This document shows, piece after piece, positions 8,578 through 16,734 of a DNA stretch of 64,000 nucleotides; within the stretch, counting starts at the first letter, position 1, and every line of letters begins with the position of its first letter. The position numbers were made by a program, and so were the translations under genes. Below the pieces are notes generated by a model. That model saw only the letters and a program-made list of their open reading frames with translations. It did not search any database and was not told the DNA's origin. Origin of the DNA: JAIVJZ01 sp035645695 (lineage in GTDB: Bacteria; Acidobacteriota; Blastocatellia; Pyrinomonadales; Pyrinomonadaceae); contig DASQMC010000030.1 in the NCBI GenBank assembly GCA_035645695.1, forward strand, positions 92,666 through 156,665. Direction: 5' to 3'.

Positions 8578-8850
8578 AACGTGAGTTCAACATAAATATG
8601 ACTGACGACCGTAGCCCCGTCAGGGGCGATAGATAATAGCCCACGGCATGAGCCGTGGGGATAGCCGTCACAGGATGCGAGAAGCCCCGGTAGGGACGAA
8701 AGAGATTCAACCTCGAACTTCTTTCGCCCCTACCGGGGCTTCGCTATTTTACCTACGATGAACCCACGGCTCACGCCGTGGGCTATTCATATGCCGCCCC
8801 TGCCGGGGCTGAAACCATGACGATCTTCTCGCTTATATCGAACTCACGTT
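8578..8850. mobile_element. Nested palindromic element, MITE- or REP-like
   Basis: No gene fits the 8341-9243 interval. Its centre is a large imperfect palindrome. The outer ends are the perfect 11-bp inverted pair AACGTGAGTTC (8578-8588) and GAACTCACGTT (8840-8850). Inside lie AGCCCCGTCAGGGGCG and TAGCCCACGGCATGAGCCG on the left, mirrored on the right at about 8763-8810. The centre is a hairpin with AAGCCCCGGTAGGG and CCCTACCGGGGCTT (8681-8742). Such GC-rich nested palindromes are typical of non-coding repeats mobilised in trans. Copy number elsewhere cannot be seen here. Confidence 0.6.
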
Positions 8851-9108
8851 ATATAGAGTCGGCTTCCCGCCATACAGAGTCGGCTTCCCTGCCGATGCCT
8901 TGAGCCTATCGGTACACCTCGGGCGACGGCGGAGAGAAAAGTTCGTCGATGCCTTGTCTTTTAACAAAATTCGTCATTTCGCATCTGACGGGTTTTGTCA
9001 CACACCGCTCGCCGGAACTGCCGTCGCGCCGCCCCTTCCGTGCCTGAATAAGCGAAAAAGCCGCCTTTCGACCAGCTAAAACCGAATGTCGCGCGGGCGC
9101 GCGCGGGC
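8851..9108. other. Non-coding spacer upstream of pilA
   Basis: I see no credible gene in this stretch. It starts with two direct copies of AGAGTCGGCTTCCC (8855-8868 and 8876-8889), then continues as spacer up to the sigma-54 promoter. PilR enhancer sites would be expected here, but I cannot define one by eye. A small hairpin, CGCCGGTA/TACCGGCG, lies further upstream at 8511-8531. Confidence 0.4.
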
Positions 9109-9125
9109 TTGGCACGGCAGTTGTT
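9109..9125 (+). promoter_or_regulatory. Sigma-54 promoter of pilA
   Basis: TTGGCACG-GCAG-TTGTT matches the -24/-12 consensus TTGGCACG-N4-TTGC(A/T) with one mismatch (T for C in the -12 element). The GG at 9111-9112 and the GT at 9123-9124 have the required 10-bp separation. Transcription would begin near 9136, leaving a leader of about 108 nt before pilA. A sigma-54 promoter read by PilR is the known arrangement for pilA in Pseudomonas and Myxococcus. Confidence 0.8.
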
Positions 9126-9243
9126 AATGAGACGTTCGGACACGTTGCGCAATGACGGTCTATGGCCTTTGATGGCGACCGACGGCGCGAGACAAAATTT
9201 CAAAATACCAACCCCTAGCTACTTAAGGAGCACCAGAAAGCAC

Positions 9244-9687
9244 ATGCAACAGAACAAAGGCCAGAAAGGCTTCTCTCTCATCGAGCTGCTGATCGTCGTT
9301 GCGATTATCGGTATCATCGCCGCCATCGCCATCCCCAACCTCCTCGCCTCACGCCGCGCCTCGAACGAAGCGTCGGCAATCGCTTCGGTTCGCACCCTCG
9401 GAACGGCACAGGCCACTTTCCTCTCGACGGTGGGCAACAACACCGCCTACGCCGCCAACATCGCGGCCCTCGGCGGCGCCAGCTTGATCGATGCGACGCT
9501 CGCCGCCGGAACCAAGACGGGTTACGTGTTCACCAGCACGAGCGTCGCCGGTTCGGTTGCGTACACGAGCACGGCCACCCCCAGCTCGGCCAGCACCGGC
9601 ACGCGCAGCTTCTTCTCGGATGAGTCGGGCGTGATCCGCAGCAGAGCCGGCGCCGGCGCCGTCGTGGGCGATCCTCCCATCCAGTAA
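9244..9687 (+). CDS. pilA: Type IV major pilin PilA, copy 1
   Basis: This is the structural subunit of a type IV pilus, exported to the inner membrane and cleaved by prepilin peptidase. The leader MQQNKGQKG is followed by FSLIELLIVVAIIGIIAAIA with Glu at +5, then IPNLLASRRASNEASAIAS, the canonical N-terminal helix. The globular part (147 aa in all) is rich in Ala, Ser and Thr and has no cysteine. It ends in SFFSDESGVIRSR. The ATG at 9244 follows AAGGAG at 9225-9230. A longer frame from 9109 has no leader and starts inside the promoter. A sigma-54 site precedes it and a hairpin separates it from the second pilA. Confidence 0.92.
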   Translation: MQQNKGQKGFSLIELLIVVAIIGIIAAIAIPNLLASRRASNEASAIASVRTLGTAQATFLSTVGNNTAYAANIAALGGASLIDATLAAGTKTGYVFTSTSVAGSVAYTSTATPSSASTGTRSFFSDESGVIRSRAGAGAVVGDPPIQ

Positions 9688-9714
9688 ACTGAGCGTGTTA
9701 GTCGATATGACAAT

Positions 9715-9750
9715 GCGGGGCAGAGCGTCAGGTTCTGCCCCGCAATTCTT
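9715..9750 (+). terminator. Hairpin between the two pilA genes
   Basis: GCGGGGCAGA and TCTGCCCCGC form a perfect 10-bp stem (9715-9743) with a 9-nt loop, followed by AATTCTTT. This is an intrinsic terminator or partial terminator that would make the first pilin transcript more abundant than the second. Confidence 0.75.
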
Positions 9751-9807
9751 TCACCTCTCCAGCGTTAAACTTTCCAAGCTAATACTCACACGGAGCTAAG
9801 GACTTCC

Positions 9808-10263
9808 ATGCAACAGAACAAAGGCCAGAAAGGCTTCTCTCTCATCGAACTCTTAATCGTCGTGGCGATTATCGGCATCATCGCCGCCATCGCCATCCCC
9901 AACCTTCTCGCCTCGCGCCGCGCTTCCAACGAAGCTTCCGCCATCGCGTCCATGCGCACCATCGGCAGCGCGCAGGCCACTTACCTCTCCACCATCGGCA
10001 GCAACACCACTTACGCCGACACGCTGCTTAAATTAGGACCCGGAGCGGGCAACGCATCGTTAATCGACGGCACGTTGGCCGGAGGCACCAAGACCGGTTA
10101 CGGGTTCACGTTGACGTTTGACCCGGCCTTGGCGACGGAGTTTTCGGCTAACGCAAACCCCTCTTCCGCCAGCACCGGCACGCGCTTCTTCTTCGTCAAC
10201 GAATCGGGCGTGATTCGCGCCGATACAGTAGCGGCAACTGCCAACAGCACTCCGATTCAGTAA
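9808..10263 (+). CDS. pilA: Type IV major pilin PilA, copy 2
   Basis: This second pilin (151 aa) is identical to copy 1 over the leader and the first 48 or so residues, although many codons differ at third positions. The globular domain has diverged (YADTLLKLGPGAGNASLIDG, YGFTLTFDPALATEFSANANP), but the ending SASTGTRFFFVNESGVIR stays alignable with copy 1. Prepilin cleavage would occur after Gly9, with Glu at +5. No separate sigma-54 site is visible in the 120-bp gap, so it probably depends on read-through of the intercistronic hairpin. A GGAG/AGGA region lies just before the ATG. Confidence 0.9.
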   Translation: MQQNKGQKGFSLIELLIVVAIIGIIAAIAIPNLLASRRASNEASAIASMRTIGSAQATYLSTIGSNTTYADTLLKLGPGAGNASLIDGTLAGGTKTGYGFTLTFDPALATEFSANANPSSASTGTRFFFVNESGVIRADTVAATANSTPIQ

Positions 10264-10294
10264 AACAACCCGGCGTTATAACATCAACGCTTTT

Positions 10295-10331
10295 CTTACG
10301 GGGATAGAAGTCATACTTCTTCCCCGTAATC
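10295..10331 (+). terminator. Hairpin after pilA copy 2
   Basis: TTACGGGGA(T)AGAAG and CTTCTTCCCCGTAA pair around a short TCATA loop. There is no clear T run afterwards, so it may stabilise the 3' end or terminate weakly. Confidence 0.55.
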
Positions 10332-10462
10332 CTCGTTCGCACACTGGAAATCCAACGTTCCCGAGATCAAAATAGACCGATGTAGCGCGCTATGCTAATG
10401 TTCAATACATTGTTCGTTAGGATAGGCGCGCCTGCTCGCAGACTTTTTGCGCCTTCAAGTCT

Positions 10463-11344
10463 ATGCTCGAATCAATCACGGTAACCGAACGCGTGTCTCA
10501 ACAAAGCGTGCGCACTCACGAACAGACCAATAACCCCGCCCGAAGCATCGCGACTTTCAGAGGAACCGTGGGGCGCGTCTCTTCAATCGCGCTGAATGCC
10601 TTCCGCGAGGCCGTGCGCGACCGCGTGCTCTACAACCTCGTCTTCTTCGTGCTGCTGCTGACGGGCGGCGCGATCTTCATCGGCGATCTCTCGGCCGCGC
10701 AGGAAGCCAAGATCATCGTCGATCTCTCGTTGAGCGCGATGCTCCTGTTCGGCGTCTTCATCGCGATCTTCGTCGGCGTCGGGCTGGTCTACAAAGAGTT
10801 GGAGCGGCGCACGGTCTACGTCATCTTCGCTAAACCCGTGGGGCGCGGCGAATTTCTCGTCGGCAAATATCTGGGGCTGTGCCTGACGCTCGCCGTCAAC
10901 GTCTTCGTGATGGGGGCGGGCGTCTCGCTCGCGCTGCTTTACGTGCGGGGCGGCTACGACCCGTTAGTCCTCGGCGTGTGGCCTGCGATCATTTTGATCT
11001 TCGTCGAGTTGATGATCGTGGTCGCGGTGGCGCTGCTGTTCTCTTCCTTCTCGTCGCCCGCGCTCTCGGCGCTCATGACCTTCGCCGTCTTCATCATCGG
11101 CCACTTCAGCGCGGACATGAAACTGCTCGCCGCTTCGACCGGCACCACGGCCGCGAAAATCCTCTTCGGCGCGCTCTACTACCTGCTCCCCAATCTTTCG
11201 CACTACACCGTCATCACCGAAGCCGGGCACGGCGTCAGCCCCGCGCCCGCCGCGTTCGCCGCCGCGCTTCTCTACGCCTTCGTCTACATCGTCGTCCTGC
11301 TCGCCGCCTCCGTCCTCATCTTCAACCGCCGCAACTTCAAATGA
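10463..11344 (+). CDS. ABC-2 type transporter permease
   Basis: This is the membrane subunit of an ABC exporter. After a polar N-terminus of about 45 residues it has about six hydrophobic segments, including LVFFVLLLTGGAIFIGDL, SLSAMLLFGVFIAIFVGVGL and ALLYAFVYIVVLLAASVLIF. The motif YKELERRTVYVIFAKPVGRGEFLVGKYLG is characteristic of the NosY/ABC-2 permease group. The stop overlaps the start of the next gene (ATGA at 11341). The ATP-binding subunit is probably the gene at 12554, a little further on. The exported substrate is unknown. Confidence 0.85.
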   Translation: MLESITVTERVSQQSVRTHEQTNNPARSIATFRGTVGRVSSIALNAFREAVRDRVLYNLVFFVLLLTGGAIFIGDLSAAQEAKIIVDLSLSAMLLFGVFIAIFVGVGLVYKELERRTVYVIFAKPVGRGEFLVGKYLGLCLTLAVNVFVMGAGVSLALLYVRGGYDPLVLGVWPAIILIFVELMIVVAVALLFSSFSSPALSALMTFAVFIIGHFSADMKLLAASTGTTAAKILFGALYYLLPNLSHYTVITEAGHGVSPAPAAFAAALLYAFVYIVVLLAASVLIFNRRNFK

Positions 11345-12330
11345 CCGCCACCACACGGAAGACAGAAACAGGACTGGACGCGCGCGGCGACGGAACGGGG
11401 CGCGCCCGACGCCGTCTCAAGCCGCGCGAGTTCGCGCTCGTCGCCGTCGTCGTCTGCGGACTCGGCGCGGCGGCCGGGCTGACTCGCTGGTTCGAGTTAC
11501 AGCGTCGCCCCCTAGCGGCGGAGCAGTTGGCGCGAACGTCCGAGGAGTTGTACTTGAAGCCGGAGCAGGCGCGTCGCCTCAGTCTCGGCTTCAACGCGCT
11601 GGCCGCCGACTGGTACTGGATGCGCACGCTGCAATACATCGGGCGCAAGGTCACGGCGCACGAGGGCGCGATCCAGATCGACGACCTGAGCCCGCTCAAC
11701 CTGAAAATACTCGCGTCGCTCCTTGAGAACACGACGACGCTCGACCCGCAATTCCTCGCCGCTTACGAGTACGGCGCAATCGTCCTTCAGGCCGTTGACG
11801 TGGAGGCCGCGATCAGGCTCGTCAGGAAAGGCATCGCCGCCAACCCGCGCGCGTGGCGACTTCACCACTACCTCGGCTACATCTACTGGCAACAGGATCG
11901 CTTTCAGGAGGCGGGCGAAGCATACGCTGCGGGCGCGCGCGTTCCCGGCGCGCCCGCATGGCTCTCCGCGATGTCGGCGCAGATGGCGACCAAAGGCGGC
12001 AGCCGTGAAACAGCCCGCGCCATCTACCAGAGCATGTACCAGCAGACCGACGACGAGCAGATGAAGAACCTCTCGCTCGCACGCCTCAGCCAACTCCAAT
12101 CGCTCGACGAAATGGACGCACTGCGGGCGCTGCTCAACGCCCAACGCGAGCGCGCGGGCGCCTGTCCCCGGTCTTGGCGCGAAGTCGCGCCCGCCCTGCT
12201 GCGCGCCGCTCGCTTTCAGACCGATTCGTCCGCCGCTCCGCTCGACCCGTCAGGCGTGCCTTACGTCATCAAGCAGGACGGTTGCGACGTGGAACTCGGC
12301 GCAGAGTCGGCGATCATACGCAAGTATTAA
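11341..12330 (+). CDS. Membrane-anchored TPR-like protein
   Basis: This 329-residue protein has one N-terminal transmembrane helix (about residues 30-50, FALVAVVVCGLGAAAGLTRWF) and a helical repeat domain. Visible features are LSLGFNALAADWYWMRTLQYIG, LDPQFLAAYEYGAIVLQAV and ANPRAWRLHHYLGYIYWQQ, which look like degenerate TPR units. The start ATG overlaps the stop of the permease gene, which implies translational coupling and a shared function. The repeat domain probably faces the periplasm. The specific role is unknown; a transporter accessory protein is the simplest reading of the context. Confidence 0.7.
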   Translation: MTATTRKTETGLDARGDGTGRARRRLKPREFALVAVVVCGLGAAAGLTRWFELQRRPLAAEQLARTSEELYLKPEQARRLSLGFNALAADWYWMRTLQYIGRKVTAHEGAIQIDDLSPLNLKILASLLENTTTLDPQFLAAYEYGAIVLQAVDVEAAIRLVRKGIAANPRAWRLHHYLGYIYWQQDRFQEAGEAYAAGARVPGAPAWLSAMSAQMATKGGSRETARAIYQSMYQQTDDEQMKNLSLARLSQLQSLDEMDALRALLNAQRERAGACPRSWREVAPALLRAARFQTDSSAAPLDPSGVPYVIKQDGCDVELGAESAIIRKY

Positions 12331-12402
12331 GAGGATGATTAACCACCGGGAACACACGAAGAGACACCCGCAATACACTGAGACGAAAGAAGACGATCTG
12401 TT

Positions 12403-12484
12403 ATCTCAGATTCTCAAATCTCAAATATGAAATCTCAGATTCTCAAATCTCAAATATGAAATCTCAAATTTCAACTTCTCAACT
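12403..12484. repeat. Tandem 29-bp repeat built from TCTCAAA-like heptamers
   Basis: Two perfect tandem copies of a 29-bp unit (12403-12431 and 12432-12460) are followed by a degenerate partial copy. Within the unit the sequence resolves into TCTCAAA, TCTCAGA and TATGAAA variants. Unlike the other elements, no inverted arm is visible. It fills the gap between the TPR gene and the ABC ATPase gene. Confidence 0.8.
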
Positions 12485-12553
12485 TATTCCTCTCAGTCTT
12501 CACCTGCGCCGCCGTGGTTAATTGCGAATCATGTTCTTCACGGAGAATGAAAG

Positions 12554-13492
12554 ATGGCAGCCGTAATCGAGATCGATAATCTGACGAAAGACTACGAAGT
12601 CGGCTTCTGGCGCAAGCGCAAGGTGCGCGCGCTCGACGGGTTGTCGCTCGCGGTCGAAGAGGGCGAAATCTTCGGCTTCCTCGGCGCGAACGGCGCGGGC
12701 AAATCCACGACGATGAAACTTCTCATGCGCCTCATCTACCCGACCGCCGGGCGTGCGCGCATCATTGGGCGCGACATCGAAGACATACGGATGCACGCCT
12801 CAATCGGCTATCTTCCAGAGCATCCCTACTTCTACGATTACCTCACTGCCCGCGAACTGCTCGAATACTGCGCAGAGCTTTTCGGCTACACGCGCCGCGA
12901 CTGCCGCGCGCGCGCCGCGACGATGCTCGCCGCCGTGCGCCTCGAAGAGAAGAATTGGGACAAGCAGTTGCGCAAATTCTCGAAAGGGATGCTGCAACGC
13001 GTCGGCCTCGCGCAAGCTCTCGTCAACGACCCTGCAATCGTCTTCCTCGACGAGCCGATGAGCGGGCTTGACCCCGTCGGCCGCCGCGAGGTGCGCGATC
13101 TCATCGCCTCTTTGCGAACGCGCGGCACGACCGTTTTCTTCTGCTCGCACATCCTCGCCGACATCGAAGTGCTCTGCGACCGCGCCGCCATCCTACAGCG
13201 TGGCCGCCTCGCGCACATCGGCCGCCTCGCCGAATTGCGCCGGATGGCGGGCGACGGCGCGCGCGCAATGGAGATCATCTGCGCGGGCGCGAACCTCCCG
13301 GAGTTGGAGACGGAGGCGGGGAAACTGCCGGGCGCGCGCCTGACGCCGACGCCGGGCGGGGCGCGTCTCGAAGTGGCGGGCGAGCGCGACGTTGATGCCG
13401 CGCTGCGTGCGGTGCGCGCATCGGGGGCGACGCTTGTCTCCGTCCAGCCGGTCGGGAACCCGCTCGAAGAGCTTTTCACGAGTAATAATTGA
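12554..13492 (+). CDS. ABC transporter ATP-binding protein
   Basis: This is the ATPase subunit of an exporter, probably working with the permease at 10463. Walker A is GANGAGKSTT (about residues 43-52), the Q-loop region is SIGYLPEHPYFYDYLTARE, the signature is KFSKGMLQRVGLAQALVNDP and Walker B is AIVFLDEPMSGLDPVGRRE, followed by the H-loop in FFCSHILADIE. The C-terminal 80 residues form an extra domain of the type seen in NatA/CcmA-like ATPases. The ATG at 12554 follows a modest ribosome binding site (GAATGAAAG). Confidence 0.9.
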   Translation: MAAVIEIDNLTKDYEVGFWRKRKVRALDGLSLAVEEGEIFGFLGANGAGKSTTMKLLMRLIYPTAGRARIIGRDIEDIRMHASIGYLPEHPYFYDYLTARELLEYCAELFGYTRRDCRARAATMLAAVRLEEKNWDKQLRKFSKGMLQRVGLAQALVNDPAIVFLDEPMSGLDPVGRREVRDLIASLRTRGTTVFFCSHILADIEVLCDRAAILQRGRLAHIGRLAELRRMAGDGARAMEIICAGANLPELETEAGKLPGARLTPTPGGARLEVAGERDVDAALRAVRASGATLVSVQPVGNPLEELFTSNN

Positions 13493-13655
13493 AGGGCAGT
13501 GCTGGCGGGAAACACTCGAAGGGCGGGACGGGCGAAACTACTCACCCGTTTCGACGCCGCTATTTCATCGCTGCCCGGCGCGAAAGCGCGCGCGCGTCAC
13601 CAGGCGCTTTCCGAGAAAGATATAGACCCAGCTAAAGCCCCTCGCCCGCCCGCGC

Positions 13656-14168
13656 TTATTTGAACTTCACGCCCGTCACTTCGATGTGGATGTTGGCGCG
13701 CCCGTCGTCCTTCCTGAAGCCTTCCATCCTGATCGGCACTTCCAATACCTTGTTCGGTTCGAGTTCGGGCTGGCGGTTGGGGATGGCGATGACCGTGCGC
13801 TGCTGGATGGGGTTGCCCGCCAGGTCAACCACGGTGGCCTGCAATTCCAGACCGTTGAGCGTGCGCCCCGTGAAGTTGCGCACCTTCGGCATCATGTTGA
13901 TGACCTCGTCGCCGATGGCGCGGGTCGATACCAGCGCGTGGTCGTCCGGGTTGAAGTCAACGATCAAACGCTCGCGCACCCCGGCGAACTCTGGCGCGTC
14001 GGCGCGTATAGCGCCCGCGAGTCGCGGCTGTTGCACGGGGCCGCCGGAATCCGAGCGCGTCGCCCAGAAAACCAGCAGGGCGATCAAAAGCGCGCTCACG
14101 ACGCCCGCGATGATGAAGATTTTTCGCCGCGAATCGTCGGCGGCGTCAACGTTCGGTTTGGCAGACAT
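13656..14168 (-). CDS. Membrane-anchored protein, possible FxLYD-like domain
   Basis: This 170-residue protein has one N-terminal membrane helix (IFIIAGVVSALLIALLVFWA) after a short cytoplasmic tail. Its periplasmic domain is beta-rich: VINMMPKVRNFTGRTLNGLELQA, VVDLAGNPIQQRTVIAIP and VLEVPIRMEGFRKDDGRANIHIEVTGVKF. The pattern of a short strand, a fully conserved-looking NFTG turn and a late VEVTGV strand resembles FxLYD/DUF-type domains. The gene stands alone between the ABC ATPase (convergent) and a repeat element. The function is unknown. Confidence 0.65.
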   Translation of the reverse strand: MSAKPNVDAADDSRRKIFIIAGVVSALLIALLVFWATRSDSGGPVQQPRLAGAIRADAPEFAGVRERLIVDFNPDDHALVSTRAIGDEVINMMPKVRNFTGRTLNGLELQATVVDLAGNPIQQRTVIAIPNRQPELEPNKVLEVPIRMEGFRKDDGRANIHIEVTGVKFK

Positions 14169-14176
14169 AAGGCAAT

Positions 14177-14294
14177 AGTAAATCGTGAATCGTAAATCGT
14201 AAATAGATTCAATAGGCGTAAATCGTTAATCGCGAATCGTGAATAGAGAAAACTCTCTTCTTCTATTCACGATTTACGATTCACGTTTTACGTC
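14177..14294. repeat. Heptamer inverted-repeat hairpin (CGTAAAT units)
   Basis: The left part (14177-14245) has CGTGAAT, CGTAAAT and CGTTAAT units. The right part (14262-14294) has the complement (ATTCACG, ATTTACG). The two arms flank a short AT-rich loop near 14249-14260. The element separates two minus-strand genes and starts a few bases before the start codon of the 13656-14168 gene. Confidence 0.8.
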
Positions 14295-14309
14295 TTTTCC
14301 GTCTTTCCG

Positions 14310-16727
14310 TCATCCCGTGCGGGCGCGCATCTCCGTCTGGCCGGGACGGGGGTCGGACGGCTGTTCTTTGTTGAAAGCGGTCATGGCGGCGGCATCGATG
14401 AGCGAGCCGGTTCCGGTGCGCGGGCGCGTGTTGATCGGCCAGACGATGCGGAAACGGCTGCCCTCTTCGGGGCGGCTCTCCACGGCGATCTCGCCTTCGA
14501 GCAGTTCGACGATCTTGCGCGTGATGGCGAGGCCGAGGCCGACGCCGCTGTAGGGGCGCGTGAGGCGGTCGTCAACCTGCCGAAACTCGTCGAAGATGAA
14601 ACTCAAAGCCTCTGGCGAGATGCCGATGCCGGTGTCGCTCACTTCCAGAAACCAGCGCGACTCGTCGAGCGGCGCGGCGACCACGCTGATCGTGCCCGTC
14701 GTCGTGAACTTCACGGCGTTGCTCAGAAGATTCGTGAGCACCTGCGAGAGTTTGTGCCGGTCGGTCGTGACGAGGCCGAGCGCGGGCGAAACGTCCGCTT
14801 GCAGCCGGACGCGCTTCTCGTTCGCCTCGGCGGCGAAATTCCTGATGGCTTCTTCCGCCACGGCGGCCACATCGACGCTTTCCAGATGCAGCGCGGAGCG
14901 TCCCGCTTCCAGCCGCGAATAGTCGAGCAGGTCGTTAACGAGTTCGAGCAACGAGCGCGCGTTGCGCCCCATGCGCTCGACCGCTTCCGACTGCAAGGGC
15001 GCGAGCGGCTGCTGCCGGTCGCGTTCGAGCAACTGGCACAGCCCGATGATGACGTTCAAAGGCGTGCGCAATTCGTGTGAGACGTTGGCGACGAAGGCCG
15101 ACTTCAGGCGGTCGTGCTCGCGCAGGCGACCGTAAGCGCCCATCAACTCTTTATACTGTCTGACATCCGGCGTGATGTCGCGGAAAACCGCGACGACGCC
15201 CTCGCTTCTGCCGCCCTCGCCCGCCAGCGGCGTCGCGCTGACGGCCAGCACGCCCTCGTCGCCCCCGCCGCGCATGATCTGGACGTGCTCGCCCGAGACG
15301 TGTTCGCCTCGCCACAGAGCACGCCCGAGCGGCGTCTCTTCCGCGGGCATCACGTTGCCGAGCGAATCGCGCAGAGCCATGTCGTCGATGAGCGCCTCGA
15401 CGCCGTCGCGAAACTCGCCGGGCCGGCGTCCGATGATGCGCGCCGCCGCCGGGTTGACGCGATAACGCCCGCGCGCATTCACGATGATCACGCCTTCGTC
15501 CATCTGGTTGATGACGCTTTCGAGTTCGGCCGCGCGCGACTTCTCGGCCGCGAAGGCGGCGGTTGCCAGTTTTTCCGCGCGCACGCGCTTCGAGACTTCC
15601 GAAAGAATCAGCAGCAGGTCGCCGCGCTCCTCGCTGCGCTCGCTCATCGGCCAGAGGATCACGTCCCAGTATTTCACGCCTTCGTCGCGTTCGCCGCGCT
15701 GTTCGCTCGTGCGCGCGACGAGTTCGAGAGGCAGGCCGTAGTTGACGAAAGCGCGCCGGGTGCGCCGCACGTCTTCGACCACTTCGCTGAGGACGGCGAG
15801 ACCGGCCGCCGCTTCGTACAAACCCTGACCCGCCATCGACCTGCCGCTGCGCCCCACGATTCCGGCGAAGGCCTGGTTGGCCTTGCGCACGATCAGCCCG
15901 GCGTCGAGCACGGCCACGCCGAGCGGCAGGCTGTCGAGCACCTCTTCGATAAACGCTCCCTGCGTGCGCAGTTCGTTGAACTTCGTCTCCAAACTCGAAG
16001 CCATCACGTTGAACCCGGCGGCGAGCGTGCCCACTTCGTCGTCGGTTTCGACCGCGAAGCGTTCGTGGAGTTGTCCCTCACCGAGCGTCGAGGCCGAGGC
16101 GGCGAGGCGTTGCAGGGGTTTGGTGAAACGCCCGACCGCCCAGATGGCGAGAAAACTCGAAGCCATCAACCCGAGCGCCCACGCCGCCGTCAGCACGAGG
16201 TATGCGCGGCCTGCCGGGGTGTTGTGCGCCGTCGGGACGCCGACCGCCACGCTCCAACCGGAGATTGCGCCGCGCCGCTCGCTCGTCAGGCGTTCCGTGC
16301 CGTCGTTCCACTTCTCCTGGTGAATTTCCGTGGCGGAATGCGGTTGCGGCACGGGGGCGATTGTCGCCGTCGCGGCGGACTCGGGCACGATCCGCCCGGC
16401 GGCGTCGTAGACGACGATGGCGGCCTCGGTTTCGGGCGAGGCGTGCTGGCGCAGGCGCGCGTAGAGTTCGGCGGCCGACCGCGGCGGGAGCGACGCGCCC
16501 TCAGCGATTGCGGCCGGGTGCATTTCGAGCCACGATTCGAGCGCGCCTTCGGCGGCGACGGCCTTGATGCGCGCGATGGTTCCGGACTGTTCGATTAAAG
16601 TTTTCTGATAGCTGTCGAGTTGAAAGAGGCTGATGATGAGCAGGGGCAGAGAGAGCACGGCGAGCATCACCAGAAGTTTGGTGCGCACGTCGAGCGGGTT
16701 TCGGGAAGTTTTGCCATGTTTCGTCAC
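14310..16727 (-). CDS. Membrane sensor histidine kinase with HAMP and PAS domains
   Basis: This 805-residue sensor kinase has an N-terminal membrane helix (LLVMLAVLSLPLLIISLFQL) and an extracytoplasmic sensor region to about 175. A second helix (ALGLMASSFLAIWAVG) is followed by HAMP (FTKPLQRLAASASTLGEGQL). Two PAS-like domains follow (about 265-390, VLDSLPLGVAVLDAGLIV, and about 405-525, VINQMDEGVIIVNARGRYR). HisKA has VANVSHELRTPLNVIIG with His551, and HATPase has N-box LLSNAVKFT and G-boxes DTGIGI and GVGLGLAI. There is no receiver domain in the same chain. It follows the RsbRD-like gene with a 7-nt gap, so it is co-transcribed with it, and a free CheY-like receiver lies upstream on the same strand as a possible partner. 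Confidence 0.88.
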   Translation of the reverse strand: MTKHGKTSRNPLDVRTKLLVMLAVLSLPLLIISLFQLDSYQKTLIEQSGTIARIKAVAAEGALESWLEMHPAAIAEGASLPPRSAAELYARLRQHASPETEAAIVVYDAAGRIVPESAATATIAPVPQPHSATEIHQEKWNDGTERLTSERRGAISGWSVAVGVPTAHNTPAGRAYLVLTAAWALGLMASSFLAIWAVGRFTKPLQRLAASASTLGEGQLHERFAVETDDEVGTLAAGFNVMASSLETKFNELRTQGAFIEEVLDSLPLGVAVLDAGLIVRKANQAFAGIVGRSGRSMAGQGLYEAAAGLAVLSEVVEDVRRTRRAFVNYGLPLELVARTSEQRGERDEGVKYWDVILWPMSERSEERGDLLLILSEVSKRVRAEKLATAAFAAEKSRAAELESVINQMDEGVIIVNARGRYRVNPAAARIIGRRPGEFRDGVEALIDDMALRDSLGNVMPAEETPLGRALWRGEHVSGEHVQIMRGGGDEGVLAVSATPLAGEGGRSEGVVAVFRDITPDVRQYKELMGAYGRLREHDRLKSAFVANVSHELRTPLNVIIGLCQLLERDRQQPLAPLQSEAVERMGRNARSLLELVNDLLDYSRLEAGRSALHLESVDVAAVAEEAIRNFAAEANEKRVRLQADVSPALGLVTTDRHKLSQVLTNLLSNAVKFTTTGTISVVAAPLDESRWFLEVSDTGIGISPEALSFIFDEFRQVDDRLTRPYSGVGLGLAITRKIVELLEGEIAVESRPEEGSRFRIVWPINTRPRTGTGSLIDAAAMTAFNKEQPSDPRPGQTEMRARTG

Positions 16728-16734
16728 GGCGCTT

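Noticed and set aside
15114..16598. Very long plus-strand open frame opposite the sensor kinase gene
   Set aside because: It is antisense to a gene with clear HAMP, PAS, HisKA and HATPase motifs. Its translation is Arg/His-rich and has no recognisable domain, as expected in G+C-rich DNA.
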